From assembly GCA_016801885.1 (NCBI GenBank), contig CM028882.1:20539047-20603046 (forward strand): a stretch of 64,000 bases of DNA. Direction: 5' to 3'. Positions 1 to 11,390 of this stretch are shown in pieces. The notes below the pieces were generated by a model. The model made no database searches, was not told where the DNA came from, and saw only the letters and a list, made by a program, of their open reading frames with translations. A program made the translations under genes and the position numbers. Source of the stretch: Toxotes chatareus. Its lineage: Eukaryota; Chordata; Actinopteri; Toxotidae. Each line of letters starts with the position of its first letter. Position 1 is the first letter of the stretch.

Positions 1-2647
1 CTGCACTTCTTTCCCACCAATAATCTCAGAGCCATGACCTAAGAGAGAAAATATTCAGACAAGGCATTTAATAACAAAACATAACAAACAAAAACAAAAG
101 CAGACAAAGGAATCAGTAATTACTCACTTGACCAGACAAAGAGGAGGACTATGCAAGACAAAAAAACTGTAAAATCCCTCAAGTAGAACATTTCTTTTTA
201 CCCCTCTCTTTGATGTGATGGTGAAATGCACTGAAACCCACCTCGATGCACACACTTGTCTTTATGTGTTAAGCTCAAAGGATGTGGTCTGACCATGGAA
301 ACACGAGTCAGCAGAATGGACGCAAGCATGACAAGCATGAGAACTGATGTGTAAATGATGATGATGTGTAAAAACTCTAAATGGAAGCCTGTGGTAATTA
401 TTCCTATCATCATACCCATTGTATTCACAGGTTTTGCGGTGGGGGCTTGGTTTTTTTTTTTAGTTACGTGATGCAGCTCATGTTATCAGGGTTCCGACAT
501 TTATGTGAACAGAACAGGTTGCTGCTGTTGACCTTTTCAGATGAGATACTTTAATGAGTGTTTTTAATTATGTTATGTTATGACTCAGAGGAAATCTGAC
601 GTGAAACCAGGCGACTGGAAGGAAAATATGAAGGGCAAAAAAAAAAGAAAGAAGAAAAACTCAGTGGGTTTTATTGTTGGAAAGATTGGATACTATGTTA
701 TCTAAAAATAAACCGTTTACATTTTGGAAAATAAGCATATTTGACCTTTAGCAGAGTCAGATCAATACCACTCTCATGTCTGTGCACTAAAAATGAAGCT
801 TCAGCCCACAGCTGGTTAGCTCAGCTTTCAGCTTGCACAGTCCAGAAGGAAAATAAAATCCACCCTACCAACACCTCTATATCTCACAAACTCATGAATC
901 ATATCTGCTTCATTTAATAAATTAAAAGCACAAAACACCCTGTAAAACAGCTTGACTTAGGAATAAATTCAACAAGGGATAATGTGTTAATTAGAGATGT
1001 TCGTGGTGCTAGCAGTTTTTTATCTATGGACAGAGCCAGGCTAGCTGTTTCCACTCATTTCTTCTCTTTATACTAAGATAACTATCTGCTGAGTGTGTGT
1101 TTCACATGTATCATACAGGTATGAGAGTAGTAATAAGATTCTCCCATTAACCCTCTGCCAGAAACCAAAATGTGGAGTTTTGGTTTCATTTTCTTCAAAT
1201 GCGCCCAAAGGAAAAGAAAAAGAGTCCTCACATCAGTTGTTGTACATTCATTTATTCATATGCCCCTTGGTTACATCAAAGACAGCAACAAGCTGATTAC
1301 AATAGGGGCATCTGCAGCTCTAAAAAAAAAAAAAAAAAGACCTTATAAAGTATTAAGAAGTCTTACATTTCAAAATCACATTTCAAAGTCTTGAATACTT
1401 TCTCTTGCCTGCTGCAGGCAGTAATGCGAGTTTTAATTTTTTGGTATCTCTCCTTGGGAGATTATTCTAAGCCCTATTGTCCCCACTGGCTTTCCATCAC
1501 ACTTTTACTCAGAGCTCAAAAAGACCAGGTCTAAAGGCCTGAGACACATGAGAACGGCAAGATTTCTTTATGCAGTTCATGTCCATTTCCTTAATTGTCA
1601 CAACTGTTCTGAATGCTTAGCTTACATTAAGAGTATTGTGTAAATGTTGTTTTACTGCTTTGAAATGTGAATTTTTGTTTTCGATCCAAAACATCCAAAT
1701 AAATTCAATACCCCCAAACGCCTCAATACATTTGACATAGTAAGTGTGGCTTATTGACACTGTCTCTTAAAAATGATGTTAGTAAATATATAAAATTTTA
1801 TATGATGTAGTCTGCATTGATAGCAAAGAACACAAAACAAACAAAAACTAATACAAATAACGTAACAGTGCATGTTAATGCACTAATGTTTCACTTTAAG
1901 CCTTGATTTGGAATAAAATCTTCTCATAGGCTATATAGTTCCACTGAAAGAGTTCACATCAGTTCTTAGGGTTCTTTGTAAATTCTGGCTGGGGATACTA
2001 GATGAAGTTTACCCTTCTCAACTAACACTGGACCATTTTACATTTATTGACATTTTGCCTTTTGAAATAAACCAACTAACAGAATCCCTTTGTGAAGTTT
2101 TAATTGTCACATTATCTGTAAAGAACAAAAGCCAAAAAAAAAAGAGAAAGAAATACAAAAATTGTAGCTAATACTTTAGGAATTCTTCTTTCACAGCTGC
2201 ACTCACAAGAAGTCACAGAAAGGCTGGTGCACACTGGTGCCACCTACGGTTTAATAATAAAACTACACTGCCAATAACTAGAGAACATGTTTGTGGTTTC
2301 CTTTGTTGAATTTACAATACTAATCTTAACTTAATCTAGACAGAAAGAGGGCCTCATAATAGAGATCACATGCTTCCCAGCCTGAAGTAAATCTTTTGTT
2401 GACACCACAGTCATACATGTGTCCACTGTAGATCAATCGTGCTAACACATTAGCTTATGCTATGTTTACATTATCTTAAAAATGACTGAATAATAAATTG
2501 ATCCAGGTAGTCTGTCAGTTTCAGTGGAAGAGATGATAAGATGATAGTAAATCAATACAAAGTCTGGATGAAACCATATAGATTCTAGACCCAAATCTCA
2601 TGGATTTTTCAGTGGAGGTGCAGACACCCCCTCCCCCACCCCACCCT
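1..2647. other. Gene-poor 3' flank of the lectin/FN3 gene
   Basis: No convincing coding exon is seen on either strand. The short open frames lack splice partners and family resemblance. The sequence is A+T rich with several A tracts (for example near 1322-1338). The right part probably contains the 3' UTR of the minus-strand gene whose stop codon is at 2648-2650, but I cannot choose among several candidate polyadenylation signals. Confidence 0.5.
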
Positions 2648-5600
2648 TCAGCCCATTCTTCTGGTTTTCTCAGGGATCACATCAATAATTGTCTCCACTG
2701 ATGAGACATCATGATCTGACTCAAAATCAGCATCACCATCTGAAAAAGAAAAAAGAGCACATCAAGGATGCGTGTTTGCCATGCTTGTTTGTCATGAGGA
2801 GTATTTTAGTATATTAATTTTCTTACACAAGACAGGAGGCTTGTCTTTTTTCAGGATACAAAAAAGAATCAACAGAGGAAGAGCCAGATACACAAGCTTG
2901 AGCAACTTCAAAGTGACAGTGATGACTTTGTCCTGCTCATAAGAATCCGCTATGGAGGAGAAAAGACAAAGATGCATTACACACAAATAAGAGTTTATAA
3001 TAACAATAAATTTTATTTATAGTGCACTTTTCTTTCAAAAGCAAATCTCAAAGCCCTCTCCCATATACTGTAGGCTGGGTGGCAGCTAATAGCGATTAAT
3101 TTTATTGATTAAACCAAGATTCTTTAGATCAATAAAAAAACTCGAATGATTCAGTTTGTAATCACGTCACAAGTGTATGCCATTTTTTTGTTTGATTAAA
3201 AACTATGAACAGTGAATTGATTATTTAAACTGTTGATGATCAAATAAATCATAATGTAAGAAACCTGCAGCAACACAAAACAGACTGGTCCACACAAAAT
3301 TCCTAGCACATAAATTACATTTAAGTCCCTCCTACCTCTTTTGACTTGTAGAGTTATGGGGTCGCTCTGAAGGAGAGTATTTCCACCAGTAACACTGTCA
3401 GGTCGAAAAACAAAGGCAACAATCTTGATGAAGTACTCAGTGGTTGAAGTTAAGTTGGAGATGCTGATGTTCATGACGGTGGAGCCATTGGTGGAGGAGT
3501 AAAAGTGCGTGTCACATGTGCTTGTGCATGTTGTCACGTTATAACTGTGTGGTGTCATTTGCATAAAGGCAGAAACGTTCCAGCTGAGATTTAACTGATC
3601 AGTGCCCACTGAGTCCACCATAACTTCTTGTGGGGAAACTGGACCTGTGAATGAGAATTGACAAGTCAATCAGATCACTTTCACACTTCCAGTCCAGTTC
3701 ACCTGAGTAGGTCTTGCGTGAAAGTTTGTTTCCCCTTTGTTGCATTGCCTCCCATGATTGTGGTTAGGTCTTACGTTACATTGTTGTTGTTAGACATCGC
3801 ACATATAACTGGCTGGGGTTAGGGTATGGCTCTGTTAAGATCCAGCATCACAATAAACAAATGGTTTGGGTTTAGGCTGCGGTTGGCTCTAAGCAGGTAG
3901 GAGGAAACACAAACACAGGTGTTCTTAATAACATCAGTAATGGTTCTGTTCAACTCAATTATTCCAGTAGGCCATGAAAGTGTGACAGTGAGTAAGCATG
4001 CATAATACAAGAACACAAAAAATGGAATTCAGCCATCATTCATTTTATCATTTTCACCTGTCCTTTCCTACTACTACCTACCTCATCAATCACAATACAT
4101 AATGATGGGACAGGCAAACATTGTACCATAAGTTGTGGGATGGGCTAGATCGGAGTCGGCAACCCGCGGGTCCAGAGCCGCATGTGGCTCTTTCATCCCT
4201 CTGCTGTGGCTCCCTGTGACTTTCGAAAATAAAGAATCAGTATTTAATTTAAATGTATTTTTATTTGAGTTCGTTTAATGTAATTCTAAATTTAAAAAAA
4301 AAAAAAAAGATTATAGTGATCTTGTAACATTAAAATAAAACGTTTTTAATTTTTTGTCGCTCAAAATATGCGTCACAACCACCGATGTGCGAGACCCGGC
4401 GGCAACATTTTCAGGTTGACAGCTGACGGCTGGGCTAGGCGGCTACATCCAGAGGCCTCCGGCTATCTCCAGCAGGGGCAGGGGCTACAGTGTTCGTGTT
4501 TGTTTATCAATGTTCGGATAGGTTTTTGTGACAGTATGGCTTGCTGTGGTGTAGACTGTACTAACCGACCGTCGAAGGAGTCTGTGTTGCAGTTTTTTCG
4601 ATAAGTAAATTTCTCACTATTTTACCTGAATGTTTGCACTAATTAGCATGTATTAGCATATTTTGCCGCTAGCCTATGCCGTCATTGCCGATTTATGGTC
4701 GCTGCTGATACAGATAGAGGACCGGAGCAGCTAATGTTAGGAACGCTGTTGCGGTGTGTTCCGAACTCTCAGAGTCCGTTTATTGTGGGAATACTAGGCT
4801 ACAATTTTATTTTGTCTCATTTTTCTGTTTAAAAAGTCCGACATTACATGGACAGAGCAGCTCCGTCAGTAAGCGGCTGCTGTTTGTGTGCTGCTGTAAC
4901 TGTAAGTGGATAGTGGCGGTGAAAGCCGGTGAATATTAAATATTAAACGTTTTAATATGTTATTATTAGGGCCCGAGCACCGAGTGGTGCGAAGGCCCTA
5001 TTGTAATTCTAATGTTTATTATTATTATTATTATTATTATTTGTCCTCCCAAACAACTGCATTTTTCAACCCCTTCCCATGCTCTAAAACGCCTGAAATT
5101 TTCAAAAAGTCTCTTGACACCATGACCTCAACCCAACAGGAAGTCCGCCATTATGGTCGGAAGTTGGCGATTTTGGCGAAATACACCATTGGTATGCGGA
5201 CGAACTCGTGCTAGGGATTTCACCTGATCCACTTCATATTTGGTGGACCTCACCTCAAGACCATGATGATCAAAAGTTATCAAAGGCTTTTCTCTAAGTT
5301 AAAGGGCGTGGCCTCTGTGGCCCGCCAAAGTTTGGTGGCGTTTGGTGAATTTGCCATGACATTTTGAATGGCTCTCACGTCCACATACTTTTTCCAAACA
5401 TCTTCAAACTTCATGAGCTTGATCAGGGCTCTGCCCTGAACGCCTCCATATGTCAAACTCCCGCCTTACTCGTGGCGTCCCCTGCTGGTAACAGGAAATG
5501 ACCTATTTTTACTCTGAAGTGTACTGCTCCTTAATAGTTGACACCATCGGCTTGGTTTCTGCTCTACAACCTTCCCAACTACTTGGTGAAGCTACATTAT

Positions 5601-8600
5601 AAAGGCCGTGAAGCTGGGTGCAATGGCATCTGTGTGGCGTGTGTGGCAACTGACGATCCCTCGCCGTGAAATTACGTTTGGATTTGTAATGACCTTAACC
5701 ACCTCCTATGATCCTAAAAATTCATACACACGTTCTTGGGGCTGGTCCTAGACTCTGATGGGGTTTTTGTAATTAAGGGCAAAATGGCTCAACGGCGCCC
5801 CCTTGAAGATTTAAAATACCCCTCTCCATATGGGTTTTTTGGAGTACGAAGATGAAAATCGGTACACATAAAGAACACTTCCTGACGCACAAAAAGTCTC
5901 TTGACACCATGACCTCAACCTAGCAGGAAGTCGGCCATTTTGTTTTTGGCGGCCAAATTTCAGTGCTTTCCACCATTGGTATGCGGGACGAACTCGTGCT
6001 AGGGATTTCACCCGATCAACTTCATATCTGGTGGACCTCACCTCAAGACCATGATGATCAAAAGTTATCAAAGGCTTTTCTCTAAGTTAAAGGGCGTGGC
6101 CTCTGTGGCTCGCCAAAGTTCGATGGCGTTTGGTGAATTTGCCATGACATTTTGAATGGCTCTCACGTCCACATACTTTATCCAAACATCTTCAAACTTC
6201 ATGAGCATGATGAGGGCTCTGCCCTGAACGGCTCCAAATGTCAAACTCCCGCCTTACTCGTGGCGCCCCCTGCTGGTAACAGGAAATAACCTGTTTGTAC
6301 TATGACGTGTACTGGTGAGAAGAGGAGAGGACATAGGAGGACTCTGGTACTCTTGGCTGCGCCGTCTGCGACTCCCGTGGGTCGCAAGGGGTGCGAGGGC
6401 CCGTCATCGCTGCTTGCAGCTTTAATTATTATTAGGGCCCGAGCACCGAGTGGTGCGAAGGCCCTATTGTAATTCTAATGTTTATTATTATTATTATTAT
6501 TATTTGTCCTCCCAAACAACTGCATTTTTCAACCCCTTCCCATGCTCTAAAACGCCTGAAATTTTGCACACTCATCAGGTCTGGTGAAAAATTTGATATT
6601 TTGTGGTCGTTGTAAATGGGGGGCAAAATGGCTCCATAGCGCCCCTTGAAATTTTCAAAACCCCCTCCCATTGGGCTTAGTTTGTCATAGTTGCATGAAA
6701 ATTGGTACACATGTTGATCATACCGAGACACACCAAAAGTCTCTTGACACCATGACCTCAACCCAACAGGAAGTCCGCCATTGTGGTCGGAAGTTGGCGA
6801 TTTTGGCGAATTACACCATTGGTATGCGGACGAACTCGTGCTAGGGATTTCACCCGATCCACTTCATATTTGGTGGACCTCACCTCAAGACCATGATGAT
6901 CAAAAGTTATCAAAGGCTTTTCTCTAAGTTAAAGGGCGTGGCCTCTGTGGCCCGCCAAAGTTTAGTGGCGTTTGGTGAATTTTCCATGACATTTTGAATG
7001 GCTCTCACGTCCACATACTTTATCCAAACATCTTCAAACTTCATGAGCATGATCAGGGCTCTGCCCTGAACACCTCCATATGTCAAACTCCCGCCTTACT
7101 CGTGGCGTCCCCTGCTGGTAACAGGAAATGACCTATTTTTACTCTGAAGTGTACTGCTCCTTAATAGTTGACACCATCGGCTTGGTTTCTGCTCTACAAC
7201 CTTCCCAACTACTTGGTGAAGCTACATTATAAAGGCCGTGAAGCTGGGTGCAATGGCTTCTGTGTGTGGCGGCGTGGCAACTGGCGATCCCTCGCCGTGA
7301 AATTACGTTTGGATTTGTAATGACCTTAACCACCTCCTATGATCATAAAAATTCATACACACGTTCTTGGGGCTGGTCCTAGACTCTGATGGGGTTTTTT
7401 GTAATTGGGCGGGGCAAAATGGCTCAACGGCGCCCCCTTGAATATTTAAAATACCCCTCTCCATATGGGTTTTTTGGAGTACGAAGATGAAAATCGGTAC
7501 ACATAAAGAACACTTCCTGACGCACAAAAAGTCTCTTGACACCATGACCTCAACCTAGCAGGAAGTCGGCCATGTTGTTTTGGCGGCCAAATTTCACTGC
7601 TTTCCACCATTGGTATGCGGATGAACTCGTGCTAGGGATTTCACCCGATCAACTTCATATCTGGAGGACCTCACCTCAAGACCATGATGATCAAAAGTTA
7701 TCAAAGGCTTTTCTCTAAGTTAAAGGGCGTGGCCTCTGTGGCTCGCCAAAGTTGATGGCGTTTGGTGAATTTGCCCATGACATTTTGAATGGCTCTCACG
7801 TCCACATACTTTATCCAAACATCTTCAAACTTTATGAGCATGATGACGGCTCTGCCCGGAACGCCTCCATATGTCAAACTCCCGCCTTACTCGTGGCGCC
7901 CCCTGCTGGTAACAGGAAATAACCTGTTTGTACTATGACGTGTACTGGGGAGAAGAGGAGAGGACATAGGAGGACTCTGGTACTCTTGGCTGCGCCGGCT
8001 GCGACTCCCGCGGGTCGCAAGGGGTGCGAGGGCCCGTCATCGCTGCTTGCAGCTTTAATTATTATTATTATTTTGGTTATCATTAATAATAATGTTTCAA
8101 TATACGTTATACGTATAACGTTTTAATATATTTTATCAATATGAAATAATGATTGTTTCACAGTTAAATAATAGGTTAGAAATAAATTTTCCCCCACAAC
8201 TCCACCAAACCCTGCCGCTCCACCTCTCTATCTGAAACAGTCATGTTTAAAACACAGCAGCAACATTATGATCTCTGTTGTATGCTTGTGTGTCGCGGTT
8301 ACACGGGGTCGAGCTAGTCGGGTCGGATTCGGGGACTGTCTTGTGGTGGATGTAGCTGCCGCTTAGCTTGTTAGCCTAGCTGATTAGCCTTAGGCTAGCT
8401 CGGATGCTCCGAGCTAAGTGGGGGGGGTTCTCGGCCGGCTGACCCGTAAAGTAACTGCCTCTCCGCCAAATATGGAAAATACAATCCCACTAAAATCCAA
8501 GATGGCGCAGCTCAACTGCCATTGGTTTGGTCACAAAACCGACTCCCCGAAACCAATGGGTGACGTCACGGGTGCTACGTCCATTTCTTGCACAGTCTAT

Positions 8601-11218
8601 GTTCGCTGCAGGAGTTCAAAATGTTTTTGTTACATACAGAAATAAAATTTCGTGATCTCGGTAACAGTTCATTGATTTCATAAATGCAACACTAACGTTT
8701 TTTATACATAGCACACAGGTAAAAAAAAAAAAAAAAAAAAAAGATATATGCAGTGTTATCCTCATTTTAGATGTCAAAAGGGTTTTGTGGCTCCGGATGT
8801 TTTCTCTTCTTGTGGGAGACGGTCCAGTCGAGCATTTAAGGTTGCTGACCCCTGGGCTAGATTCTCTGTGGCATGCTATGTAATCTAAAACTGTTATGAT
8901 CATGTCCAATGGTGCCTGTTTTGAACCGGATGAACTCTATTTTGGACCTTGTTGGTTTTTTGAGGAACTCATTATGGACTGATTTGGACTTGTTGGATTC
9001 TTTTGTGGACTCATGATCAGCCCTGTAGCTACTCTTTCGGTTCTGGTTCTGGACTTCTTTTTGGACTCTTGTTTTGGTTTCCTGAGTTTTGTTCAGTAAT
9101 TCCTATTTTATGTTGAAATCTGTTACTCTTGTTCTGGTTTCTCGAGCGTTGGTTTCAGTATTTCCTGTTTTATTTTAAAGTCCCATCTGTTCCTAGTCTA
9201 CGTCCTGTCCTTGTCTGGTTTCCTGTCTTGTTGATGGTCTGCCCCGCCCTAATTCACCTGTTGCCAATTAACCCCAGTGTGTATTAGTCTCATTACTTCC
9301 CTGCCTTGTTGTCAGTTCGTCTGTGGCCATGTCCTAGCTTGTTTTTGCTGCTGTCTCACCCAAGTCTGTTGTCATCCTTGCGTTTGTCCCAGAATGTGTT
9401 CCTGTGAACTTACCTTTGCCTGCAAGCGAGAGTATCTTAGTTTTCCTTTGAGTTTGTGTTTTCAGTGTTTTTTCGCCTCTATGAATAATTTTTGCCTGAC
9501 GTTTTTTTTCTGAGCCACAGACTTTATGCCAGTGAATTTTTGTATAATTAAAAGACATTATTACTAACTGTCTAGTGGTCTTGCATTTGGCTCCTCTCCC
9601 TTGTGTTCCTGGCCACAAAAGTTCAGTTAGGACTTTTTTCATTATACCATATTCAAGTGAGCTTTATTGTTAACATTGTTGTTAAATCACAAGGAAAGCA
9701 AAGACTATCATCATTTTTGCCATATCTGACAGGAAATGTGTTCCCTCCAAAATAAAAGCCCCAAATAGCTTGTTCAGCCCTGTATTTACTGTATACTGTA
9801 TATCTGTATGTGTGTATAGATAGTATAATTAATGTATTTGTATCCACACGTACGTTTTTCATGTGAGACACAAACAAGTGCAGGTGATCTCCACCTAATA
9901 TCTATAGTTACCATATTTACAAGTTTCAACTTTGTAAATAAAAACAATAAAACATTACTCACCTTGACAGGCAAACATATGCTGCTCATCACAATAGCGA
10001 GCTAGCAACTTCTTGTCTCCCTCCAACATGGCTTCCAAACTTGCGCAGCGGCCTTCATAATTTCTCCTGTACCAGAGTTTGTAGTTCAGCTCTTCCCCAT
10101 TCACCCAGCTCCAGCCACTGAAGATGCTCTGGCGCTGCAGACCAAGCCAAAAGCTGACTTTGTTTGTAATGGTGGCATTGAGTAGAGTGAAATATTGCTC
10201 TTCTGTGTTTAGGACAGCGAGGTCCACATAGTGCCTCTTACAGAACTCCCGGGCTTTGGACCAGGACATGGATCGCTGCACCAGGAAGTGCTGTGAGGTG
10301 GTCTGACCCATTGCCAAGCCATGGCACACCACTGAGTCAAGGGATATGACAGAGAGGAAATGGGTGAGTAATAAACAGTGTTGTGTTTTTGACCTTATTG
10401 AATGGCTGTGATTCCATGAATGGATTACTGAGCCTGATGTTTAACACTGCATATCTGCCAAAAAAAAATTGTCCAAAATGAGTTTTAAATTTTTTTTTTC
10501 TTTTGAAATACTTAGTTTGCAAATCGTGCAGTAATATTTAGTATACACAAAATTACCATTAAGAGACATAAAATGAACACAAACACAAAAAAACATCTAC
10601 ATGCAAATCACTACAATGAAATGCATAATGACTAAAAGAAAGATATACGGTATAACCTCAAAGAGGTGCAGAACAACTACAAAGACAAAATAGTAATGGC
10701 CACAAAGAGGCACAAAAGGTTTTGTTTCTCTTTCAGATTTGCTCATATATAAGATGGGGGCCTTTTAAAATGTGTATGCACAGGACCATGTCTCATTATC
10801 TGTCCATAAGTTCACCTCATTCTGTCTTTAGCTATACAGTTGCTATCAGACTGATACTCTGTTGGATAATTTTTTTTCCAGTACAATAGATCAATATAAA
10901 GATTCTAGTAATGTGCTGCAGGTGGTATTGTCATATTAAAGTTCTTGCAATTATGACAGATTTTCAGAAAACAGTAACAGTCTGTCAGGTGTGCTGTGAT
11001 TTATTACGTAGCTCTAACTAAAAAATAACACATAACTGACACATGTCAGCTGTTACACTTGGCATTAAATTGTAAAGGATTTCTCTAAATTATGAAACAC
11101 AATGACAAAGTCCAATAATCTTACGAAGTGCAATGTCAAAGCTTAAGTTAAAGAATGTTTGGAAACAGTTACCCAGAACAGCCAGTCTCTGTAAAATCTG
11201 CGTCTCATAGGCAAACAT
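2648..11218 (-). CDS. C-type lectin-like / fibronectin III single-pass membrane protein (unnamed)
   Basis: Five coding exons on the minus strand: 11218-11173, 10331-9963, 3644-3336, 2949-2827 and 2739-2648. All junctions are GT/AG and phase 1, total 939 nt (312 aa). Exon 1 gives a short N-terminus continuing into a moderately hydrophobic stretch, a likely signal peptide. Exon 2 is a C-type lectin-like domain (about residues 17-138) with the WLGL core, four canonical cysteines and YCDEQHMFAC at its end. The EPN/QPD and WND calcium-sugar motifs are missing, so calcium-dependent sugar binding is unlikely. Exon 3 is one fibronectin III domain (about 139-241) with several N-X-S/T sites. Exon 4 holds the transmembrane helix followed by KK. 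Exon 5 is an acidic tail without a clear ITIM. It is probably a cell-surface adhesion or immune receptor; I do not recognise an orthologue. More FN3 exons could have been lost from the large transposon-filled intron. Confidence 0.72.
4536..4604 (+). pseudogene. THAP-domain-like N-terminal fragment inside the transposon
   Basis: A 22-codon frame begins MACCGVDCTNRPSKES and ends FFR-stop. Its C-x(3)-C spacing followed by N-R-x-x-K resembles the start of THAP zinc-finger domains, which occur in host genes and in some DNA transposon proteins (P-element and Kolobok types). There is no further THAP sequence downstream and no clean splice donor before the stop codon. I read it as a leftover first-exon fragment within the composite element, not a working gene. 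The assignment rests on a short motif. Confidence 0.35.
4969..6425 (+). repeat. GGGCCCGAGCACC-type teleost repeat, copy A (internally deleted)
   Basis: It starts gggcccgagcaccgagtgg after an ATT-rich stretch. It ends ggtgcgagggccc (6390-6402) plus a shared tail that finishes in tttaattatta. The ends form an imperfect 13-bp inverted repeat. The unit contains two diverged internal copies of a segment of about 400 bp (around 5110-5520 and 5895-6310), each with the phrase 'tggtatgcgg' and ending near 'ctgctggtaacaggaaat'. Compared with copy B it lacks about 165 bp after position 5100, where the sequence jumps from 'cctgaaattt' straight to 'tcaaaaagtc'. No coding capacity is evident. I recognise the family as widespread in teleost genomes but cannot name it. 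Confidence 0.7.
6435..8058 (+). repeat. GGGCCCGAGCACC-type teleost repeat, copy B (fuller)
   Basis: Tandem partner of copy A, separated only by a short ATT-rich linker. It keeps the segment 6560-6735 that copy A has lost and repeats the two-part internal structure (about 6740-7150 and 7535-7930). Most of the sequence is nearly identical to copy A, so the pair arose by a recent duplication or by two insertions at the same ATT tract. It ends ggtgcgagggccc at 8023-8035 followed by the shared tail. Confidence 0.7.
8280..8645. repeat. CpG-containing repeat segment with a CRE palindrome
   Basis: This part of the composite element contains a full CRE palindrome tgacgtca (8561-8568), an adjacent CCAAT motif and the phrase 'cacagtctatg'. 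I have seen this combination as a recurrent piece of teleost repeats. It could be the remains of a transposon promoter. No gene follows it. Confidence 0.35.
8930..9640. repeat. Low-complexity TTTGGACT/CTGTTT-rich segment, probably degenerate repeat
   Basis: The stretch is built from short degenerate repeats of 'ttttggact' and 'tggtttcctg' and passes into a 'caattaaccccagtgtgtatta' type sequence of repeat-like character. Open frames on both strands here lack domain features or splice context. It lies in the intron between the lectin and FN3 exons, outside the right target duplication of the hAT composite. The repeat family is not identified. Confidence 0.35.
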
Positions 11219-11384
11219 GCAGTAGAATCTGTGTTTTTTCCTGGAAGGTGTGATTTATTTTTTCTCTCCTTTTCCATCCAACAGTTTATTCAATCCCAAA
11301 TCGTGCTGATTATGCAGAATCTCTGAAATATGCAACCTATTATCTCTCGCCCTCGTCTGCCTGAGACTCCTTCTGCTTGGGAAG

Positions 11385-11390
11385 TTTATA
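11385..11390 (-). promoter_or_regulatory. Candidate TATA box of the lectin/FN3 gene
   Basis: Reading the minus strand, TATAAA occurs about 165 bp upstream of the proposed ATG at 11218-11216. Distance and orientation suit a TATA-driven start with a 5' UTR of about 135 nt. No transcript evidence is available. Confidence 0.35.

Larger units (their letters stand above)
4143..8862. mobile_element. Composite hAT-type DNA transposon with 8-bp target duplication
   Basis: The element runs 4151-8854. The 8-bp flanks are identical: ggctagat at 4143-4150 and 8855-8862. The left end reads cggagtcggcaacc; the right end, read inward, is caggggtcagcaacc. These are imperfect terminal inverted repeats of the CAGGGGTC(G/A)GCAACC type known from hAT/Charlie-like elements, followed inside by the usual 'ccgcatgtggctctttcat' on the left and a 'gtggctcc' stretch on the right. 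No hAT transposase frame survives, so the element is non-autonomous. It carries two copies of another repeat (4969-8058), a short THAP-like frame near the left end, and a CpG-containing segment at about 8280-8640. It lies in the largest intron of the lectin/FN3 gene. Confidence 0.75.

Noticed and set aside
5811..8083. Several open frames in the GGGCCC repeat units
   Set aside because: Copies of a non-coding interspersed repeat; frames differ between the copies and show no conserved protein.
9277..9642. Overlapping open frames on both strands
   Set aside because: Lie in repeat-like sequence with no domains or splice partners.
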